DNA of 64,000 bases from Cryptomeria japonica (GCF_030272615.1 NC_081414.1:233666733-233730732); one strand, 5' to 3'; positions 1 to 13,000 are shown, numbered from the stretch's first letter. Program-made: numbers and translations. The notes: generated by a model not told the origin, from the letters alone.

Positions 1-240
1 TAATATTATCATACTCCTAATCAAAGTATAATAATATTGTGGGTTTAAATCCCACTGTGGTTTCTCCCTTTCCAAGTTTCGACATAAAAATTTTGGTGTT
101 ATGGTTTTGTGGTTGGTTGGTTTATGTTTCTGCACTTTATTTTCATTCTTATGCATCTGGTGGTTTAAGAACTAGTTTAATAAATTTGTGAATTACATAA
201 CACTGATTTACCCCCCTCTCAGTGTTCATTGATTCCAACA
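1..240 (+). repeat. Element A 5' LTR, 3' portion only
   Basis: It matches 6366-6605 nearly base for base and ends in CCAACA. It contains the shared LTR hairpin (GTGG arm near 56, TTTCGACAT arm near 78-85, eroded) and the C-rich end box ATTTACCCCCCTCTCAG. Confidence 0.92.
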
Positions 241-254
241 ATTGATATCAGAGC
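241..254 (+). other. Element A primer binding site
   Basis: ATTGATATCAGAGC directly follows the LTR end. It is one base off the TGGTATCAGAGC core complementary to initiator tRNA-Met, the usual primer of plant Ty1/copia elements. Confidence 0.85.
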
Positions 255-308
255 TTAGTTCCTCAGAAGAAGCCTAACAACTTGAGGAAGATCTAGAAGA
301 TTGAATCA

Positions 309-1532
309 ATGGTCTCCGGTTTGTAGAAACAACTTACTGTGGCACTTGAAGATCTTGATGCAGTGATGAAAGAAAAGAGTAGCCTGAGGAGAAGTCTGGA
401 TGCTACTAAAAAATTCAATGAATCTCTGAAAGAACAAGTGAACACATCCAGAGATAAGAGGAAGGAATTGATGGATAAACTCAAGGACAAAGAAGAACAA
501 TGCATTGACAATCAAGCCCTACAAGACAAGATAGATGAATGTGAGAAGCTTGCTAGAGAAAATGCAGTCCTGAAGAATGAGATGCAATCCATTGTGATGA
601 TGCCGACAAAGGAAACTGAAGACAAGAAAAAGAATGAGGAAAATCTATCTCAGTCATTGAAAGATAAATCTGATGAATGTTGCAGATTGAATTATGAGAA
701 TGATCAGTTGAGACTTGAATTGGTGCAATCCAAGAATGATGGGCAAGAACTTGAAAGGCATATCATAATTATGAGAGATGAGCTTCCCACTAATAATGAG
801 TACAAAGAAAAATTCAAAGCTAGCTCAGTCAGGCTAGATGAGATGCTATAAAGTTAGAGAAGTGGAAAAGACATGAGAGGACTTGGATATGAGAAAGGAG
901 ATTCCTCCGGTTTTGGACAAAGAAATTATTAGAAGAACAAGAGACCTATGGTAAGATAGTGCAATGCTTATAAATTTAATGGTAAATGTTTTGTTTGCAA
1001 TAAATTTGGTCATATGGCAAGTCAATGTAGAAATAGGATGATGAATAATGGTCCTACCTTTATCAGTCAATGTTTCAAATGCAACAACTTTGGTCATAAG
1101 TCAAAAATGTGTAGAGAAGTGATGAATAATTTCAAAAATAAGAGATGTTATGCTTGTGGAATTTTTAGACACATTTCTAACCAATGCAGGATGAGGCCAA
1201 ATCAGATGAACTTTAGGCCTATGCAAGGAAATGTTGTTTTCTATGCATGCAACAAATTTGGTCAAATTACAAAATATTGTAGAAGCAAGAATGTGAGAAA
1301 GAATGCGTTAGTAGACAAGAAAAGATCAGATGAAAAGGGAAAAGTGAAGGTTGATGAGGTTCAAGAGAAGCATAAGAAGATGTGGGTTAAGAAGGAGATT
1401 CAAATGCACAGAATGGCTCCACACCTGATTCCGGTGTTGGAACCTCATTTGGTAACTAAGGTATTTGACCTTAGGGGGAAGCTTTTCATGCAGATACTTA
1501 AAAGCCTCTTTCAGAGATCTATAACCAGCTGA
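309..1532 (+). pseudogene. Element A ORF1: coiled-coil plus multi-CCHC zinc-knuckle protein (gag-like)
   Basis: One reading frame of 408 codons runs from the ATG at 309 with no frameshift. It is broken by in-frame stops near 324, 849, 855, 927 and 957. Residues from about 10 to 180 are rich in Lys, Glu and Leu in heptad-like order, predicting a coiled coil. A short GLGYEKGDSSG motif follows and matches the same position in B and D. Then come zinc knuckles of the CX2CX4HX4C type (CFVCNKFGHMASQC, CFKCNNFGHKSKMC, CYACGIFRHISNQC) and a fourth with its first Cys changed to Tyr. The tail keeps a W-x-KKE motif. The likely role is nucleic-acid binding and particle assembly, as for Gag. I infer this from layout and knuckles, not from a recognised Gag core. 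Confidence 0.8.
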
Positions 1533-1650
1533 GGAAGGTTGAAAATGATTGAGATTAGTTGTGCAGTTGATATGCGGAAGATTACATGCCTATCTGAGAA
1601 TCCATTGTTGAATCCTTGGGAAGCAGGGTACCTGGAAAGCCTTTAGGGTT

Positions 1651-1839
1651 ATGCATTTATTACAACTTAAAGTTAGGTTTTTAGAGGATAAAAAGGAATT
1701 CTATCATCCATTCTTCATATTTTGAACAAAGAGAAAGAGTAGAGGAGTGAGGTGAATGAGATTAAGCAGCGAAAACAGAGCTTGAAGCGATCCGACAGTG
1801 ATTCCTAGCATCTGGTTGAAATTGAAAAGGTATTTATCC
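1651..1839 (+). promoter_or_regulatory. Element A inter-ORF control region (candidate ORF2 promoter/leader)
   Basis: Between the ORF1 stop at 1532 and the ORF2 ATG at 1874 lie GCATTTATT (1653), a TATA-like GATAAAAAGG (1687-1696) and AAAAGGTATTTATCC (1825-1839), which looks like a plant 5' splice site. The same three boxes occur in the same order in B, D and E. Function is inferred from conservation only. Confidence 0.45.
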
Positions 1840-1873
1840 ATGTTCGAGCTATTTTTCATACCCTATTTTTGAA

Positions 1874-4800
1874 ATGGAATCATCATCTGGTATAGAAACT
1901 CCATTGGTAATAGAAATCATTGATAGGGCAAGGCAAGTATCCAAGAAACATCCATTCAAATCGGTCGAAGATGATCTGAAAGGAACATTTTCTTCTGTGT
2001 CATATGGAGTGTTGCATAATGAGGATATCAGGGCATATAATCACTGCAACATCTAAGAGCTTGGGAATATAGACATGTTATCATTATACACCAAGCATAT
2101 GATGGATGAGATGGGGAACCTGAAGCCCGAATTCAAATCTTTGCAAGTCAAGGGTTTTATCCAGTTTGTTCAATTTTTGGTGTCCAATGAACCCGAATGG
2201 GCCAGGTATGTCTTGAGCCAAATTCATGATGAGTTTATATAGCTAGATAGACCTCATAAGATCACAAAGAAATCTATTCAGGTGGTAACCTATTTAAATG
2301 CAACTGGTGAGATCCCCGGTCTAAGACATGTCAAGAACACAACAGTGACAGAGGTAACTCGATTCCAGCATGACACTCGGTCTATGACAATAAGTGATAT
2401 CATTGAACATGATGTGAGATTTTCTTCAATGGTGACAGGATATAAGGTGTACCAGTCCACCAAACAAAACCCAGTATCTGGTACTACAATATATGCAGCC
2501 TATCAGATACTCAAGGAGGACAAGAAATATGATATGTGTGGAGTACTTCTTAGTAAGCTTATGAGCAACTAGAAGAAGATCAAACAAGATAAGAAACATG
2601 TTTTCAAGTTTGGTTCTTTGATTGTCTGTTTGGCATTCTACTTTTTGAATGAAATCCCCGGTATACAAAAAGTACAGTGGGCTTATGATAAACCGGTGGC
2701 AGTTCAAATTAAAAAAGGTTTGTAAGGATTGGGTGATGTAGTAGTACATAAATCTGCTTTGTGGGGTTATTTCAAATCATTTCAGGCTATGATGAAAAGT
2801 TGAGAGAGGATTCCAAAGGACATTGTTGGAAAATATGAAGATACCATATGCTTTATGGTAGATAAATACTAATGGCATATGGAGGTAGTTGAGCCAAGAA
2901 TAGTTTGGATTATGCCCATGGGATATGAAGTGGATGGAAACACTCTTGATGCATATGCTCAACATCTTATAAGTAAATTGGTAGATGAGAAGGAATAAAT
3001 GTTTGGCACTTATAAGGAGAAAAATCTAGACTGGCACAAGAAAGTCACTGAGCCCAGAAGAAAGATGAAGGTCAAAAAAGAAGTTGAAGAGCTTGCAAAA
3101 CAAATGGGAATAAAAAAGGAAGTTGTTCAAAGGGCTAGGGAACAAAATATTCTGAAAGAGGAGGACATGGTAAAGCCTAAGAAGACAAAATTGATCTCCA
3201 CTCCTCCCAAGCCAAGGCAAACCAAGTTAGCACCTACCTCTGGTGCTCAAAAGATTGTCCCTCCACCCAAGCCACAAGCCAAGTCAACCGGTGGAGAACA
3301 GAAAAGGAAGAAGGAGAAGCCTAAAAGGGAATATGTTGCAGCCATTGCTGAAGATGTAGAGATAGAGTTTGATGAAGTAGTGTGAGGGGTGAAGAAGACA
3401 GCTCTACCTATGCTAGGGTAGTGAAGAAGCCTCAATCCGGTGGAGCCCAGCTGAGCAATAAGCCAAGGACTGAAGTTGAGACATTCGGTAGACCTATAAG
3501 ATCTAGCAGGAAGTCAAAGTCTGAGCTGGATGAAGCTCTGAAGTCAAAGAAAATAGAAGGTACTTATGATGTTGTTCCCCTAATGACATTAAATGAGATA
3601 ATTGATGAACTGGTTAAGGAAGGAAATTTGAAGAACATATCTGTATATTATGAAAACTGTGATGATAATGATCAAAGAGCTATAGAGGAAGCTATTGTAC
3701 AATACATAAATATATACAGCAAAGCATTAATAGAGTTATCATCTATGATACCCAAGAGCCTATATGATATTTTGGATGCAAGAAGGAATACAACCACCTT
3801 AGAGGAAGAAAGAATAAAAGAATATGTATTAGTCAATTTGTCTTCTGTAATTTCTAAGGCTGAAGTTGATAGATTGCTAAAGATTGCAAAACAAAGATTC
3901 AGAAGTAAAAAGAGAGTAAATAAGATCATGCTTGGTAAAATAGATGAAGTTGCCAAAGAGACCGAAACAATTTTGAATTTTTTTTTGGAAGAGAACATAT
4001 ATGAAGTTAATCTGGCAAAAGATGACACCCAATAGGAAGAGCAAGCACATGATACATCCATTTTGGAAGTGCATACAATGGTTGTTGATGTGCAGAGAGA
4101 TCAGCCAACTGAGCAAGCCATTTCGACAGGACAAACCAATGTGCAAATAGAAATTGTTGATGGTGTCGATGATCAAAATGTTGGAGTCTCTAGTGAAGCT
4201 AAACAAAATCCTTTGGTGATAGAGGGTGACTCTGAAAAGGGAACTGAGGAGATTGGAGAAATTGATGAAAGAAAGGGAGAGGTTGATATTGAGAAAGGTG
4301 AGGATTTTGTGACAGATGCAGATGCAGAGGTGGCCGAGAAGGAGAAAGGAGAAGAGAAGGATGATCAAGCTCTAGTGACAGTGGCAAGAGACATTTTAGT
4401 AGACAAGGGAAAAAATATTGTCACTGACCCAGATGATTTTTCTCAAGGGCCTATAGATCTAAGTTCACTATCTCTGGTTCAAGCACTAAATCTTGCAACT
4501 CTCACACAAGCTAAGGCAAGTGAGGACATACTCAAGTATCACTCTAAAGATAAAGAGATGATCTCCATGGCGGTAGATGTGTTAGAGAAAATTTTGCCAT
4601 CATTCAAACCGAACACAACTGATACTCCCTCTGGTAAGCTCAGAAGAATACTTAATGCAGTAGACTCTCATTTTGTGTCTTTGGAGAAAGCGACATATGT
4701 TTAATTTTTGACTCAATTTAATTCTATGAGATTGAGGAAAATTTTGAAGATGATTAAAGGAGATAGGGTCAGTTTGACAACTTCTATGAAGAACGTACAA

Positions 4801-5256
4801 GATGCATTAGATGAAGGTGGTCAAATATATAAGTCATGTCTAATTTGGCCCAATTTTACTATTGACATTGACAAGAAAATAAAAGAGTGTGAAGGGCAGT
4901 TAGCTAGCATATCTCAATACTATGTACCTCAATCAGTCCCTGCTAGCAATTTTGAAGCTCAAGTTATGGGTATAATTGATAAGATTAAGAGCTTAAATTA
5001 GGAGAAGGACAAAATTTTGGGTAGAGTGGGAGAAGTAAGAAGCCTTGTCACTCCCTAGTTAGATACATTGATCAGTAGTAAGCAAGAAGCAATGAATTCT
5101 TTGAATAAGAGTGTTCTGGCGGATCGTATAGGATAAAAGATGCACACCTATCTTTTTAGTGGTTTGATCAATATTTTGGAAAATTTGAAGAAGGGTTGGG
5201 ATGATCATTTGTTGTCCCTAAAAATAATTTTTGCAAATATTTCTAAACTTTTATAA
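1874..5256 (+). pseudogene. Element A ORF2: long protein family shared with elements B, D and E
   Basis: Start is the ATG at 1874 (G at +4, as in B, D and E). The frame holds to about 3380, then shifts, and continues from 3382 to a stop at 5256 or a little earlier. Scattered stops interrupt it (for example near 2054, 2240, 2570, 2724, 2802, 2870 and 2996). Conserved blocks, in order, are IHDEF-x-LDRP near codon 116, FKFGSLIVC near codon 243, KYEDTICFMVD near codon 325, VEPR plus MGYEV near codons 338-350, a Lys-rich linker, and EEAIVQYI near codon 605. The C-terminal third is acidic and helical. No catalytic motif of a polymerase, nuclease or protease is visible and I do not recognise the family. 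A role in packaging or regulation is possible but unsupported. Confidence 0.75.
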
Positions 5257-5450
5257 GTAACTGTGTATACCCCTATATATAAATTTTAGTGGATATCCAT
5301 CTTTGGCATTGTTGTCAAAGGGGGAGAGAGTAAGGTGAAAAATTGTGTAAATTCTCAAGGGGAGCTTATTGATTTGTTGAGGTATTGCAATTTTGAATTT
5401 TTGCAGTCAGTTTTGAGAGTGTCATTTTTCATAGTGTTGCCAGCAATGCC

Positions 5451-5462
5451 AAAGGGGGAGAT
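5451..5462 (+). other. Element A polypurine tract
   Basis: AAAGGGGGAGAT lies immediately before the 3' LTR and is preceded by a TTGCCAGCAATGCC-type sequence. A second PPT-like copy (CAAAGGGGGAGAG) sits near 5318. Confidence 0.85.
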
Positions 5463-6605
5463 TATTGGAAAAAGACACTATTTAGGTGAAGATTGATGCA
5501 TGAGAGATGTTTAGGAGTTGTCATTGATTGCAACTCAGTTTAGAAAGCATATTTGGTATGCGTAGATTTGATTTACTAGAAGTTGTATTATCATTAGGCA
5601 TAAGTCTGTAAGGTGGAATACAGTATCCGATAGAGTATGAATACAAGATCTTGATTTTGGTTGCATAAATTTGGTTGAAGTGATAGAAGAAGATTATTCA
5701 AGGTTTGGAGCAACTTATTTTAAAACCCTAGTATCTGGTGGTGATTCATGAGCGAGATTGAAGGTCCAATATCTGGTAATTTAGGAAGAACGGATCTATC
5801 TTGATGTAACATGTGATTGGGAATCTTTCGGATGATTTCGGTGATTGATTTCAGTTTAAAGTAAATTGATACGATATGTGTGAAGCTATTTATCAATTTG
5901 TTTGGGTTCGTATATGGGTTTGTGGACAGATTGAGCCGACTTGTTGGTACGCGTTTCATGTTGCGTGTTATGCAGTTTTTGGAAGTTGACATGGAAATTG
6001 ATTTGTTTTATTGACGTGGATATATAAGAATGATTCATTTGATCATTTTGAATGATGGTTTGAGAGTGATGAGTCTGTATGAATGAATGTGCAAAGTTTT
6101 GTGAATGTGATTGAAGGTTATGTGCTCTGGTATATGACAGAGTAGTAGAACAGAGCAGGAAGACAAAATAGTTGTAGAAGACTAATTGAGCTTAATCGGA
6201 ACTTCTATTTGGCATTAGTAGATGCTATTCTTCAGTTCATTCACTACTCTAATCATTTGTAATCATTTGTATGACAGCGAGGCCTCCGGGTTGTATCCCT
6301 CTTTTGTATTTGAGTAGTGAACTCTAGGCAGTGTGCTTGAATGTGAGTGCATTCCCCTTTTTGTAATATTATCATACTCTTGATCAAAGTATAATAATAT
6401 TGTGGGTTCAAATCCCACCATTTTTTTTCCTTTCCGGGTTTCCATGTAAAAATTCTAGTGTTATGGTTTTGTGGTTGATTGGTTTATGTTTCTGCACTTT
6501 ACTTCTATTTTTATGCATCCAGTGGTTTAAGAATCAATTTAATAAATTTGTGAATTGTAGAACACTAATTCACCGCCCCCCTCTTAGTGTTCATTGATTC
6601 CAACA
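5463..6605 (+). repeat. Element A 3' LTR
   Basis: It is about 1143 bp, starting TATTGG (probably TGTTGG originally) after the polypurine tract and ending CCAACA. Its last 240 bp match 1-240. The shared hairpin lies near 6416-6447 and the C-rich end box near 6568-6590. Confidence 0.88.
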
Positions 6606-7106
6606 AGAGGAGCCACCTTTTTATTTGAGTTTTGTTCTATATTTATCTCCACTAGTCTTTGGATATTCAACTTCATCAGTGTGGCCTAAAACATCTTATT
6701 TGATTATGAAAATTTATGGCATCAATATGTGTACACTTGAGGAGAATTTCAAGACATTACACATATTCATATTTCTTCCCTCGTATTCCTTTTAAGTGCA
6801 CGGGAAGGAATTTTGCATAAATTATAGGTTTTATTTCTTCCTAATGAAAGGAAAGTTGTTTGATAGGATTAGATCAAATTTAGCATTAAATTTTTAGTAT
6901 CTAAAATCATTGCAAGAGACTCTGAATTGAGGGGGGTTGCATAGTATGTTTTGTTCTCTATTTGGGGTGACTTTTTCCTTCATTGGGTTTGTTTACTTTT
7001 CATTCTTTTTTGATAGAATTTAATTTTTTTATCCTGGAGGGAAGTATTATCTCATTATATTTTTTTTCCTCTTCTTTATTTGTGAGACATAACATTTTTA
7101 TATGGG
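6606..7106. other. Spacer between elements A and B, unclassified
   Basis: This is AT-rich sequence with no coding frame I trust and no terminal repeats. It is the left flank of element B's insertion site. Confidence 0.6.
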
Positions 7107-7111
7107 TACCT
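7107..7111. repeat. Element B target-site duplication, left
   Basis: TACCT is repeated at 14756-14760 directly after the 3' LTR. Confidence 0.88.
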
Positions 7112-8294
7112 TGTTGGCTTTTTGATGATGTTGTGATTGTCATTGATGGACACACACTTGTTTTGAGATCACTTTTTGTATGTATGAATTATGCTCAACC
7201 GGTATTTGTTCCAACCGGTATTATGTATTATAGTCTTTAGACTATCAGTGTTTTGCAGAAAGTGTTTACCGATCTCAAGCGGTATGAAGACCCAAGCGGT
7301 ATGAAGACCTCAAGTGGTTCAAGGATCTCAAGCGGAATGAAGGAATAAAGCGACAGTTATCATTTTTCCCAATATTCATTTTGACAAACCGGTAATTGGT
7401 AAAATGTATGAACCGGTAATCGGTTAAATGTATGAACTGGTATTACTCTGTGATGAGTTACCAACCGGTATTTTTGTGATGAGTTATCATCCACCGACAC
7501 TTTGGTGGTGATTTCGTGTTGTGTTACCAAATGTGTCCAGATGCACTGAACCTAGGAACTTGCAATGTAATCCTATTGGACCGACATGAAATCAAATTCC
7601 TTTATAAGGACATCATGTCTAGGGTTTTAGGTGTGAATAGGGTTTTAGAAGTGCATAAGGTTTTTGTATGTACGATCACAGAAGAGAAGACTAGGTCTGT
7701 GTGAAGAAATAGAGTGTGGAGATACTGAAGACTGAAGTAATGCTAAATGTGCATTAACAATGAGCTATCAAGGATCTAACCAAGCATACTGTGCTAGTAT
7801 CTAGATCACTCACTTGTTGATTACTCACATCTTCGACAAGTCTGAAACCCTTAACTGGGTAGGCCTGGCAAAGCCTTTGTAAATCCTTTAAGAAGGTGGT
7901 TCACAACTGTGGATCTGAAATCCTCTCACAAGGTAGTCTTTAACAGGACTTATCTCCTAACAGAGATCTAGATTCCTAACAGGATCTGTTCTGGTGAAGA
8001 ACATTGTATGACCTTAACTGGTCTGACCTTAACTAGTCTGGTTACTATTCTGCAGATAGTTACTTGTGAGTTTCATCTCACCGTGGTTTTTCCCATTTGG
8101 GTTTCCATGTCAAAATCTCTTGTCTTATGGTGGTTGTGCTCTTGTGGGTGAATGTTGTATTTGTTGCTTGGTTTGTATTTGTCTTAACCTGTTTATTAGT
8201 AAATTTTTTATACTGGTTAACTGCTAAACTGTTTAAGTGTTTGAGTTCAGTATTTTTTGGTATACTATTCACCCTCCGCTCTTAGTATTCATCA
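7112..8294 (+). repeat. Element B 5' LTR
   Basis: It is about 1183 bp and paired with 13587-14755. The U3 part has several ACCGGT palindromes (7199-7470). The hairpin with GTGG, CCC, GGG and CCA(T/C) arms is at 8082-8111. It ends in a C-rich box and CATCA. Confidence 0.93.
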
Positions 8295-8309
8295 ACTGGT
8301 ATCAAAGCC
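8295..8309 (+). other. Element B primer binding site
   Basis: ACTGGTATCAAAGCC follows the LTR end and has the tRNA-Met-complementary TGGTATCA core. Confidence 0.87.
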
Positions 8310-8344
8310 AACCTTTCTATAAGTTTAACCACTTGAAAGGAGAT

Positions 8345-9625
8345 ATGGGGGAATACACTGTGAGGGAGCTTACTCATTGTCTCACTTAGACTGAGAAAGC
8401 CTTTGATGAACTTAAAGTCAAATATAAAGCCTCTCTAGCAAAGAGAAGAGAGCATGCTGAAAAAATGATGGAGCTTATTGAAAATAGTTCTTCTGATGAA
8501 GCAGACATGGAAGCCCTAGTTAAAGAAGTTGAAAAATTGAATGTATCTAATGCTAACCTAAGAAGGGAACTAGAAGGACTAACTATCAGAATGTGCCAAG
8601 AGCTTGAGAACTGGAGGAAAGCTAAAGATCTAGTAAATGACAAAGATCATGAGATCTCCAAGCTGAAGCAAGAAATCAGTGCCCTTACCGCTCATCTCCA
8701 AGAGAGTAAAGTGGAAAAAGAAGAAATGCAAGGTGAACTAAACATGGCTATTTCTGAGAATGCAACCTTGAAGGAATCCAATGCTGCTATTTCCAAGGAA
8801 CTCACTGAGTCAAAGAAAATACTTGCCAAATTCAATAAGAGTATTGTTAAGCTAGAAAAAAATCTTGAATCAGCAAAACCGGTAAAGAATACCATTGGAA
8901 TTGGTTTTTCTGGTTATGAGGAAGGTGAGACCTCTGGAACAAAAGATGGAGCATCAAAGAAGCAACTAACACCAAAGGATAAAGGCAAGCAAAAGTTTAA
9001 ACCTATTTGCTTTAATTGTCTCAAGGAAGGACATACTGCTAATGTGTGTAGAAATAAGGCTTACAATAATTTTCCTTATTTTATAAACAATAAGCCTAGA
9101 TCCAATAAATTCAATGGTAACTGTTATGCATGCAACAAGTTTGGGCATAGAGCATTTGAATGCAAGTCTGTTATGCACAACACCGAGAGATATCCTCAAA
9201 GGACTCAAGGAGTTTTTCCTGAATCCTCTATGAACCAGAATCCAAACTAATATAATGTCTATGACCATCAGTCAGGTGGTGGTGGCTATCAAGCGACAAC
9301 CAGATGGAGAGCAACCTATTTGATTTGCCATGGTAGCGGTCACACTATTACAATATATAGGAGGAAGAATGGTAGAATGAACAATGGACCATGGAGAACA
9401 CCTGGAATGGTATGCTATCATTGCAACAAACCGGGACACCCTGCCAGAACCTACAGAGTGAGAAAGAACCTATCAGATGACATACCGGTCACCCCAGAAG
9501 GGAAGATTGATGTTGAAACCGTTCAAGTAGGAATGAATAAAACATGGAAGAAGAAACCTGAAGAAGTGTCACAGGAAGAACCGGTTTCTGCACTTGGTGT
9601 GGAAGTCTCTGAACCGGCAAACTGA
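8345..9625 (+). pseudogene. Element B ORF1: coiled-coil plus multi-CCHC zinc-knuckle protein (gag-like)
   Basis: A single frame of 427 codons runs from the ATG at 8345, with only two internal stops (TAG near 8387 and TAA at 9248-9250). Residues from about 15 to 175 form a strongly heptad-like Lys/Glu/Leu coiled coil. GIGFSGYEEGETSG follows. Knuckles include CFNCLKEGHTANVC and CYACNKFGHRAFEC. A degenerate third (CHGSGHTITIY) and a fourth, CYHCNKPGHPARTY, which has lost its last Cys, follow. The tail has MNKTWKKKPEE, like the tails in A and E. It is about the length of plant Gag proteins, but I see no homology to the Gag of copia element C beyond the knuckles. RNA binding and particle formation are inferred. 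Confidence 0.83.
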
Positions 9626-9780
9626 GCTTCAGAAAAGCTTAGGGGGGGAACAAATCGGTGAAATGTTTCGAACCCCCGGTTTACACCGATAAAAGATCTT
9701 AACCGGTATGTGTTACCTGTCAATCGGTAGAAGACCAAAAATGGTAAAAGGCAAAATTAGGGTTTATAACCTAATGGTGG

Positions 9781-10009
9781 AGCATTTATTATGGTAGGTG
9801 AAGAATTTGTTTAAAAGGGATTTTCAAGTGCAGAGCGACCAAAGGTGATTCGACTTGCGATTCAAAGTGAATTGAAATCTAGCAGAAGAATTCTGAGGTA
9901 CTTGCAACCTATCAATGAAGAACACTAAGTGGTATTCAAACAATCAAAGTGGTGAAGTATACGCTGTATTGACAAACCCTAAATTTTGAAATTCTGAAGG
10001 TATTTATCG
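9781..10009 (+). promoter_or_regulatory. Element B inter-ORF control region (candidate ORF2 promoter/leader)
   Basis: The order is AGCATTTATT (9781), a TATA-like TTAAAAGGGA (9811-9820), a leader of about 175 bp, and GAAGGTATTTATCG (9996-10009), 20 bp before the ORF2 ATG. The order and the sequences match A, D and E. Confidence 0.48.
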
Positions 10010-10028
10010 AAATTCTTGTTTATCAATC

Positions 10029-13000
10029 ATGGCTTCTGCATCGCACTCCAGTCCTAGTGCACCTGTTGATTTAGCAGATTTTATCCAACGGAAGATGAAA
10101 TAAAATGCCCTATCCTAGATACCCGCTGGAGTCATAGTGGAAGATGATATTTCAGGGTGCATTGTTTATAAATTGGAAGACCTAGGATCTCTAGTGATCC
10201 ATTCTCAGCTAAGTCTGTTCTGCGGGGATGACAAGAAGATCAAACTGGAATACAACATCCTGGAGAGGAAGAAACTTCACAATGCGGTATATCTTCTTGA
10301 ATAATTTATGGAAGATCACATCCACATCATTCTAAGAAGAGTGCATGGCGACAAGATGTATCTCAAAAGGATACATGACATTATGCCTGAAGCCATTCAT
10401 GTCGTCACCAGTTTCTGCAACACTGGTGAGGTACCAGCCCTAAGAAAAGTCATCAAGACTGAAATGACTAAGCTCACCAGTTCTGTGAGTGACCAATGGG
10501 GAATGATCATCAACACCATCGAGGATGATTTGGTCAAGTATGCTTGCATGGTAATTGGATATCAGTTGTTCTATGCTAGCAGAATAAACTTTGTCTCTAC
10601 AGCTGAGGTGAACGCCGCCTACAGAATGATCATGGAAGATGCCTCATTTGATCTTTGCACCTAAATGCAGAAGCAACTGATAATAAACCTAAAGTCTATC
10701 AAACAAGACAGTGCCCTGAGATTCAAATTTGGACAACTTTTGGTAGGTCTATTTTTCTACTTTCAAGGCTATTTTCTGGGAGTTGGTGATATTTAATGGT
10801 CTGCTGACCAACTGGTTACCAAACAAATCAGAGAAAGTCTTCAAGTGGTGGGAACCGGGTATCCTGAAGTCTTGAATAAATATTTTGATGAATTCAAGCG
10901 AAAGATGAGCCAACGGATGAGGATATCTGGCGATATTGTTAAGAAGTATGAAGAGGACATTTGCTTTATCATCAGAGTAGATGAGTGCATAATGGAGGCA
11001 GTGGAGCCCAGAAAAGAAAAAGCTAAACCCATGGGATATGAGGTGATGTATGACATGCTAGATGGGTATGCCTCTACCCTACTTGCCTCACCTCTTGATC
11101 CGAAGAAGAAGAGAACCGGCACCTACTTGGAAAGGATAAAACCAGTTGAAGAACCTTCAATGAAGAAGGGAAAGGCAGTGCCATCGGTATCGACACCGGT
11201 TACCTCAGCAAGTCCTAAAGTGACCAAGCGGTCATCTGCCAAGAAGAAACCAGAAGTTGTACCTACCAAGGTTTTTGAAAGGAAACGGAAGACCAAGAGC
11301 AACTCATCAGATTCTGAGAATACAGAACCTGAAGTGTAGCCTAAGAAGACTAGGCAAACTAGGAAGAAGGCAAAGACAACCAGCAATAAACTGACATCCT
11401 CAGCACCGGTAAATATAGACATTTCCTCTTACAAACCATTGACACATTGTCAAAGGAATATCAAGAATCTTAGGATAAAAGTGTTAAGTGATTTAATAGA
11501 TCACTTTGATGATTTTAATGATAATGAAAAAGAGGAAGTTGAATAGGAAGTCATCCAATATCTATGTATTAATGACTGGTCAGCATCAAAAATTAGATCA
11601 GTGACACTGGATTCTTTATACAATTCTTTAGATAACAAATGGCACATTTCCATTGAAAAGAAACATGAAATAAGAGAGGAAATCTTTGCACAATATTTTC
11701 TTGATGTGTCAAACTCTGAGCTCTATGAAATCATGGATAAGTATAAAGGCCTCTTCTTCATGAGAAGAAGAAGACTCTTGTTACTGGAAGACAAAGTCTC
11801 TGAAGTGGTGAAAGATACACACTCCCATGCCAAAGCCGCTTTGAGATTGCACCAAGTGTCTGAGGCTAACAAGAAGGCCGAACAGGAACTCAAAACTGGA
11901 AAACCGGATGAGGCATTTGATGATAAAGGAGAAAGAGTAATAGAACAAGTAGACATAATTGATGTTGATGCGTTAGATGTTGAAGATGTCACTCCAGATG
12001 CTGAAAAAGAAAAAGCAGACAAGGAGAGATAGGACAAAGAAAAGGCTGACAAAGAGCAAGTGAAACAGGAAGAAGAGAAGAGGAAACAGGAAGAGAAGAA
12101 AAGGAAATAGGAAGAAGAGAAGAGAAAAGAAGAGGAAAAGAGGAAAGAAGAAGAAAAGAAGAAAGAGGAGGAGAAGAAGAAAGAGGAAGAGAAAAGGAAA
12201 GAAGAAGAGAAAAGGAAGGAAGAAGAAAAGAAGAAAGAGGAAGAGAAAAAGAAAGAAGAGGAGAAGTGAAAAGAAGAGGAGAAGCGGAGAGAAGAGGAGA
12301 AGAGGAAACAAAATGAGAAGAAGCGGAAGGAAGAAGAAAGGAAGAAGGAAGAAGAGAAGAAAAATAAAGAAGAAGAGGAGAAAAAGAAGGCAAAAGAGGA
12401 AAAGCAAAGAGCCAAAGAGAAGAAGGAAGCGGCAAAGAGCACACAAGTGGAGACCCCAAAGGCAACCAGTGTTCAAGCCAAACTGGCTGACATCACCAGT
12501 CCTATTGACCTACAATCTGCAAATGAATCGGAGTTGCTCCAAAGCATTAAGCTTGCACAAGAGCGACTGGAAGCATTAAGGAGGAAAAAGGAGCAAGATG
12601 TTATTCAAACTGTGGTGGATACTCCTACCAGTTTGATTCCCGGTACTAACCTCCCCAGTACCGATTCCTCTTTGGCCCAACTAAAACTTCTATGTACAGT
12701 TGTGGCAGACCAGGTACAATACCTGGAAGAGGTTATTGAAGCTAATGCACAGAAGAAGCATCAAAAGGCACTAAACACTTCTTTAGTGAAGAAACTGAAC
12801 GAGCTCCGGTCTGAACTTCTGAAATAGCAGAAGAACATAAGAGATGCTATGGATGAGGGCAAGCTACTGTTAAGCAAAATAAGCCAACCCCATCTATTTT
12901 GTGATGATGTGCTTGCACAAAAAGAAAAACTGCAATTTGATTTGCAGACATACATAAGCACCTTTAAGACGCCCTATGATTCCTTCACCACATATGGGCA

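Larger units (their letters stand above)
1..6605 (+). mobile_element. Element A: non-autonomous LTR retrotransposon, 5' end cut by the window
   Basis: The first 240 bases recur at about 6366-6605, so these are the 3' part of the 5' LTR and the end of the 3' LTR. A tRNA-Met-like primer site follows the first copy and a polypurine tract precedes the second. The 5.2-kb interior holds two decayed genes: a coiled-coil/zinc-knuckle ORF1 and a long ORF2. I find no protease, integrase, reverse transcriptase or RNase H motif on either strand, so mobilisation would need enzymes from another element. The same plan recurs in elements B, D and E. The target duplication cannot be tested because the left end lies outside the window. 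Confidence 0.88.

Noticed and set aside
1874-5256. ORF2 as an env-like gene downstream of gag
   Set aside because: No signal peptide, membrane segment or surface-protein feature was seen, and there is no pol between ORF1 and ORF2.
11723-12476. Long minus-strand frames rich in Phe, Ser and Leu
   Set aside because: They are the antisense of the GAAGAGAAGA minisatellite in ORF2 of element B.
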